This document shows positions 56,940-64,000 of a stretch of DNA of 64,000 nucleotides, one piece after another (within the stretch, counting starts at the first letter, position 1; each line of letters opens with the position of its first letter). The translations under genes were made by a program, and so were the position numbers. The notes beneath the pieces are model-generated. The model had not been told where the DNA came from. It searched no databases and was given only the letters and a program-made list of their open reading frames with translations. The DNA is from Synchiropus splendidus (lineage: Eukaryota; Chordata; Actinopteri; Syngnathiformes; Callionymidae). The stretch lies in assembly GCF_027744825.2 (NCBI RefSeq), contig NC_071347.1:12833501-12897500 (forward strand). The letters are read 5' to 3'.

Positions 56940-57795
56940 CCAGTGGGAAACAGAGGATTTGTGGGAGCAGGAGCCGCTCTGAATTATGGATGAATACTAA
57001 CCCAATAAGTGCAGTTCCACTTCATCCATGGGTTGAGAGGTCACTAAAGCACCACTGGCCTCCCAAATCATTCAAACCTCGGATCATACCGTTTAGAAAG
57101 CAACATGATGCTCCTAACTGAAGCCAGTACATGTACGTACTCATAGATTATGGCTCATATACCAGTCACAGTTGATGACATTCCGTGGTGTTTATCAGAC
57201 TCAAGTAGCCATGTTGACACTGGAGTCCGCATCCTGCGCGTCTGTCCCATCAAACAAAAGGCAGCAGACATCTGGCTGGAGATGAGACGTGCTGGAGATC
57301 TTTGACTGTCTGCTACCTCCCCCCACTCGATGGCGACCCAGTGAGACCAGTTAACCTAGAGAAGCGGTCCACTAACGGCGAGAGAACCAGTGACTGACTG
57401 GCCTACTTCCAGATGCAAGAGCATCTCCGGTCGGCTGGAAACGGTTTCTTATCTATAATGTATATTTGCTGCTTCTCACCTGAACATTGCCAGTAGGCAT
57501 ACTAAAGAGTAGACGGATATTTTAAGGCCAAGAGAGTGGTATATATGTTAATAGGTGTGACCAAAACAAACGTGCATGACTCGTCTTAAATGTTAAAGCG
57601 AGGCGCGAACACCGTTTAACCGACAGTAACGGTTTGCTCAACTTCAGAGATACAGTCCAAGGATTAAAGACACGACGAGGGGGACCAGTTTAGTCTGGCC
57701 ACCTTAACCGAGTCTTCAAGAGCAGTGTGGCACTGTTTAACGTTACAATAAAGACGCTAATGTGACCGCACTAGCCGAGGGAGCTCGACACTTAC

Positions 57796-58000
57796 CGTTC
57801 CAAGTGACTTCCCTTCTTCAGCCGACGACTAGAAAGAGAAAGCACTGTTCTCATTCTCCCGGCGCCGTCCACAGGAGCCGTCAGGGTGTTGGGCAGCGGA
57901 CGGTGTGTCGCCGACTGTCGCCGGCTGACATGGATGCTGGTCAAGCGGCGTAATCCCTCAAGAGCTGCTGCACATGCGGCGAGCCCGCAGCTGTCTGACG
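57796..58000 (-). promoter_or_regulatory. USP6NL: USP6NL probable first (non-coding) exon and CpG-rich promoter
   Basis: A minus-strand donor (GGAACG then GTAAGT) lies at 57796/57795. The region to about 58060 is markedly GC/CpG-rich compared with its surroundings, as expected for a housekeeping promoter. An ATG in this exon opens a frame that joins the 48801 exon out of phase, so the exon is more likely 5' UTR. The transcription start is not defined. No other minus-strand gene is available to own this donor. Confidence 0.5.
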
Positions 58001-59880
58001 CTCCGGTGACAGCGGAGTGCGCGAGGGCGAGCGCGCGACCTGGCTTGGAGCGCGTGCCGCTAGAATAGTGTGTGTGTGCGCCCCCCTGAGCCCACTTGCC
58101 TGTATTACAACTACAAATCTTGGCGAGTGGGGATCATACTGGTTAATTTTCCACATATATTCTCATCCAGTCTTCTGAACATTGTGAATGTCAAGCCATA
58201 AGGACAAAAGAAGTCTTGATTTGAACTTCTTTTTTTAACTTTCCTAAAATAGGAAAGACACGAATTATAGACATTATATGGTTAAATATGTTTTCTCCGT
58301 CTATATAATGTATTATATTATATGCATCATATTTAAATATTGACCATACACATCTGCTGATGATCTCTGCTAAATGTGATTGTGATGTTAATACAACTAT
58401 GGATAGGATGAGTAAATAGATTTATAGGCACTATTTCACAGGATGTATGTTTTATCAAAATTTTGAATTGCTTTTCAATACCCATCTATTTATTTTGTAG
58501 TCCTGCTGTGACATTTACAGGCAAAGGATGAAGATTAAAAAATATATTATTTAGAGTATCAACTGTGTATAAACTTGTGTCTGTGTGAGATCCTTTATGT
58601 TGTGTGTGACTATCAGATACTTTTGACCTTTGAGGTCTCTTCAGTCGAGTAATCTTGCAGTTACATTATCATGAAAATTTGAGATTATTTAGGTTTTTCC
58701 ATTTCATTTCATTTCATTTCCTTTATCAGTGAGTTCGACATTTTCACTCTGACGAGTGCTTATTTGTCTCAGTGTGGTATTTGATTGATTGACAAATTAT
58801 TCAATATTTATGTTAAGTTTAATGTAGTGCTGTCCATGTATTATTACTTCTATACCTCACTCTTTTTTAGTTTACAATAGGAAATATTATTAGATTATAG
58901 ATTATAAATATTTAGATTATCAAGATCTCATCCAACATTGAACAATATAAAATACTGTAAGCCTAATCGAAATAAAACGTCATGGCGATTAAAATGTATT
59001 TGAATATTAATGGAAATACCCAACTAAACTTGAATACTGCTCTCTATAACTGTCCAGTTTCTACACGTTATCTCCCTAACCTTGAAAGTCACCTCCTCCA
59101 GATTAATCTTGTGTGGTGAGTGGGAGCATAGATAAAGGAAAGGTCAACAAATTATAAATTAAATGAATGGATTAGCAAGTTTCATTAAATATTTATTGTT
59201 CCAAGCAGAGAGATTGTCCAGGAAAGAAAATATGATTAAAAATACTGCAAAAGTCACGTTTCAACAGACATAAAATAAATCACAGCACCACATACTGAAA
59301 ACTCTGAGAATGTTTTTCTCTTTCAGTGCCTCTAATGCTCTTCCATACAAACCTAAAATAAAGCAAAAAGGAAACATGTTAGTCACTTAGTTACTAAACT
59401 TGAATGATCCTTTTGCATAGGATTAAGCCATCCAGCACCTGATAGTTAAAGCTGCACTCATCTCATCCTATCTCTTAAATCCAAAAGCCTCCCTCTCAAG
59501 TATACCTTAACAACAATCCTGTCCAATGGTGACTCACAATTTAAGATTGAAAATGGATGGGAACATACTGTCATTGTTTTCTCCTGTTGTCAAAAAGGTA
59601 ATGCACCAAATGATCAATATAATGCTTGATAATAATTTTGATCTATTCCACTTGTGCTACGGCTCGACATTTAAATAACTTGCCGAGTCTTTATATCATT
59701 ATTGGTCCGGAAAAGCTTTAAAAAAAACGCCAAAATACTACTGTTTCTTTTGCCTCTGGTGTTCATGAAGCAGCTGCTGCAGCGTGTTGATGTGGTGTCC
59801 TCAGAGTACCTTGCAGTACTCGTTTGCTCCACACAAGGCGCTGTTGCGTTTAGGGTGCGTGTATTTACCAACAAAAGTAG
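58001..59880. other. Head-to-head spacer between USP6NL and CPT1A
   Basis: AT-rich DNA containing copy 2 of the 314-bp direct repeat (58561-58873). No exon seen. Confidence 0.6.
58561..58873 (+). repeat. Direct repeat, copy 2 (313 bp)
   Basis: Shares, in order, AACTGTGTATAAACTTGTGT, a TTTTGACCTTTGAGGTCTCT block, CGAGTAATCTTGCAGTT, GACGAGTGCTTATTTGTCT and CATGTATTATTACTTCT with 56626-56939. It has an expanded ATTTC run in the middle. The copies are 1,935 bp apart, start to start. Confidence 0.9.
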
Positions 59881-60009
59881 AGACGAGTGACGTCGCAGAG
59901 GAAGCGGGCGGTGTATACAAGTCTGGCCCCGTCAGTGAAGACAGTCGGAGCTTGCCGAGTTGTCATCTCGTCGTATTCGTCTGTCCCATATTTTAAAAAG
60001 CAGAGCTCG
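59880..60009 (+). promoter_or_regulatory. CPT1A: CPT1A probable promoter and non-coding first exon
   Basis: A plus-strand donor follows CAGAGCTCG at 60009/60010 (GTGAGT). The 130 bases upstream are GC-rich for the region and contain a CRE-like TGACGTCG at 59888-59895. This exon has no useful ATG and would splice to the acceptor at 62206/62207, just before the CPT1A start codon. The linkage is inferred from position and strand. Confidence 0.5.
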
Positions 60010-62206
60010 GTGAGTTTTATAGTCCTATTTTGTGCTTCGGTCGCCGTTCTGTGTTGACTATCTTCTCTCCACATCGAACATGGCTTCGCGGTTTTGACTG
60101 GAAAAAGAGCAACACCGTTAAATGTTGCGGTTCAGACCCGCAAAGTTGACAACAAAAATAGTTGTGTTGTCTTTCATTTGCTGTGTTACAGGACGCCTTC
60201 CTATTTTTCTTGTTGTTCACAAATATAGACTGTATTCCATATTGCTTTCCAACCTTTGCTAATTGTTTAAAAATGAATATTGACTTCACCCTGTTCCGTT
60301 TGAATGAACGGCGACTTTACCTGCTTCTGCTTTGTGTTATCAGCGATGTAGGCAGAAGATCAAATTAAGGTCATTCATTCACGAACACCTGGCTACAAAA
60401 CAAACACAGCCTTGTTGTAATTCAGTATTCATCATGACTAAGGTGTCTGGACGAGGATGGGACAGAGATTTTTATTTGGCAAAACCGGAGAATCATTCAT
60501 GTCAAGTGTTGTGAAGGTCAGAGTGCGGTTCAGCAGTGAAAAAGCCTTTTAGAGATGTTTACATCTATTTTAATATTCATTTGGCGTTTTATAATGATGT
60601 CTCCTGTTCAATAACATTATGCGGTTTATTTATATCAATCTGAGGTGCACACCAGCAGTGACCCCATTTCGCAAACCACGTGGGCTGAATGCCACGCTAT
60701 TAGATTCCGTGTCATGTTGGCATGTGTTGTTTGTAATTGTGCATTTCTGCAACACACCTCGCAGATTGTGTCGAGTGTTGCGCGGATGAGGTATGAAATG
60801 TTCAGTGAATTAGGGCAGTGGGTGTAGTTGACATGACTGATGGAAGTCAGACCGGCGTCTGTGTGTGTGATGTCCAATCTGTCGATGTTTTCAGGTGAAA
60901 TATGGAAACCCAGTATGCCAGTTTACGGCGATAGATAAGGACGCTGCCAATAGACAATTTGGCGAATTTGTTTGCTTTCAGTTTTAGCTGGTATTGCAGC
61001 GGCACTGTGCGACGACCTTTCCCCCAGTTTCTGCAGCAGAGGGTGGATCATGTGATGCAGAAGCGTCGCGGGGGGAGGGGCGGTCTGCTGGTGCTCTTCT
61101 TAATAGATGAAGGCTCCAACTAGACGTGTCCTGTGTAACAACCAGGCCTCGTCGTAATTTAGAAAATGGTCTTCATTTCACTAACCTGTTATATTAATAT
61201 TAATCTCCACATACCTGTCTGCACACAAGCCATACTTCGCATAATAGTAGTCCTGTGACTATCTCTGAGATGATGCAGATCTCCATGCATGGATTCACCC
61301 ATTAATCCCTGTGTTAAATATAGATGTGCTTGAAGAAAAATATTGAAATGATAACTAATTCATTGGCTGACTCAATGGCCCTACAAATATTCTATGTGTT
61401 TAGGCTTTATGTGGCCTGTAAGAAGGAAACACAAACTCCACCCCGGAAGGTTTGCTCTGAACCTATAGGTCCCTCGAATAGATTCAAACCTTTCTGTGAT
61501 GCTGAAGCCTTGACCACTGCAGCACCTCACCAGGGGGAAATTGCTGCAAATGTCTTGAGAAGGTGAAGACTGCAGCCCCGCGTGAGCGCTGCTTAGTTGA
61601 TGAGTAGGTATTGTGTGGTGTTGGACTTTGATTCCAGTTTAACCAGTACACAGGTGGAAAACTACTTTGGGAACCACTACAGTGACTGCTGAAACCACTG
61701 AGATGTTTCTTGTCTGTCAGCGATTATTTTCTTTTTACTATAGAAATGTTTGGGATGCTCAAATACGTAAAAAATAAGGTTTGATACTGTGATGGCTTTT
61801 GTCAAAATGGATTCCTAGATGTACCTGTAAAACCAGTTTGGCATTAGAGGATTGTGGCACAAAGGTCTAGGTCTCCTGAGGGATGTCTGCAGGTGTTAAG
61901 TTACTGAAACCTGTTTTGCTCATTAACTACATAAGTCAGAACACTATTGTCGGATGTACGTTTGATCGCAAGTTGAGCAAACTGACAAAACCCACATGTG
62001 ACTCTTGGTCCAAATGTGCCCGGAAATATCACCCTGGATACACAGTTTGTTGCTAGTCCATTTGCTCTTCAGAATACAAATGACTGCAGGTCTGTTAAAT
62101 TGTGGTAAATCATTTTTCTATTCATGGATCGCTTTTTACACATTGATGAAATTGTTCTTTTTCCCTTCCAAGTCTGTTTGGTAATGACTCTAATTCTCTT
62201 CCACAG
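60010..62206 (+). other. CPT1A: CPT1A intron 1 (inferred)
   Basis: A 2.2-kb intron between the presumed 5' UTR exon and the first coding exon. No exon or clear mobile element recognised. Confidence 0.55.
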
Positions 62207-62209
62207 TAA

Positions 62210-63903
<1,694 letters not shown>

Positions 63904-64000
63904 GTAATTTCATCTTTCTTTCCCGCTCAAAGTCTATCCAAACGTTACGGGACTAAGTTTGGACTGATGTCTTCTTTAATTCATGCTATACCTCCTCAAC

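Larger units (their letters stand above)
48802..57795 (-). other. USP6NL: USP6NL intron 1 (inferred)
   Basis: A 9-kb stretch between the first recognised coding exon and a probable 5' UTR exon. It contains hAT-like termini (52752, 52792), an AAT microsatellite (54124), a LINE 3'-end fragment (about 55985) and one copy of a 314-bp direct repeat (56626-56939). A short additional coding exon may be hidden here. No independent gene seen. Confidence 0.6.

Noticed and set aside
61480..61560. tRNA-like ATTCAAACC box
   Set aside because: No matching A box or cloverleaf could be drawn; no tRNA called.

Overview
This is a vertebrate genomic window. The compact introns, protein sequences and repeat families point to a ray-finned (teleost) fish. 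Coding exons are short and bounded by GT/AG sites, and long non-coding tracts carry decayed LINEs, hAT- and Tc1/mariner-like miniature elements and an AT microsatellite. I see no prokaryotic operons, CRISPR arrays, phage or rRNA/tRNA genes.

Five protein-coding genes could be rebuilt exon by exon: TMEM86A (minus, 20885-29849, 3 coding exons, 237 aa); SPTY2D1 (plus, 31395-34684, 6 coding exons, about 690 aa); UEVLD (plus, 35383-39701, 12 coding exons, 469 aa); a USP6NL/RN-tre-like Rab GAP (minus, 40878-48793, 13 coding exons, at least 731 aa, with a probable non-coding first exon near 57.8-58.0 kb); and the 5' part of a CPT1A-like carnitine palmitoyltransferase (plus, non-coding exon near 59.9-60.0 kb, coding exons from 62231 to the window end). 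Every listed junction keeps the reading frame.

Layout. From 1 to about 20.9 kb is a gene-poor tract with one intact 114-codon ORF (514-858), two decayed non-LTR retrotransposons (about 4.4-5.1 kb plus, 13.5-14.1 kb minus), small DNA elements and stretches that look like conserved non-coding DNA. From 20.9 to 30.1 kb is TMEM86A. TMEM86A and SPTY2D1 are head to head about 1.5 kb apart (ATG to ATG). SPTY2D1 and UEVLD are tandem with about 0.7 kb between them. UEVLD and USP6NL converge with about 1.2 kb between stops. USP6NL and CPT1A are head to head, with about 2 kb between first exons.

The genes are unrelated housekeeping genes, not a pathway: a membrane lysoplasmalogenase, a histone H3-H4 chaperone, a ubiquitin-E2-variant/LDH fusion, a Rab GTPase-activating protein and the mitochondrial entry enzyme for long-chain fatty acids. 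As I recall it, TMEM86A-SPTY2D1-UEVLD matches a human 11p15 block, while USP6NL and CPT1A lie elsewhere in human, so the window seems to contain a synteny junction. The most unusual structural signals are a 314-bp direct repeat bracketing the USP6NL first exon and a three-copy, partly inverted transposon-like repeat family. I found no convincing new molecular system.
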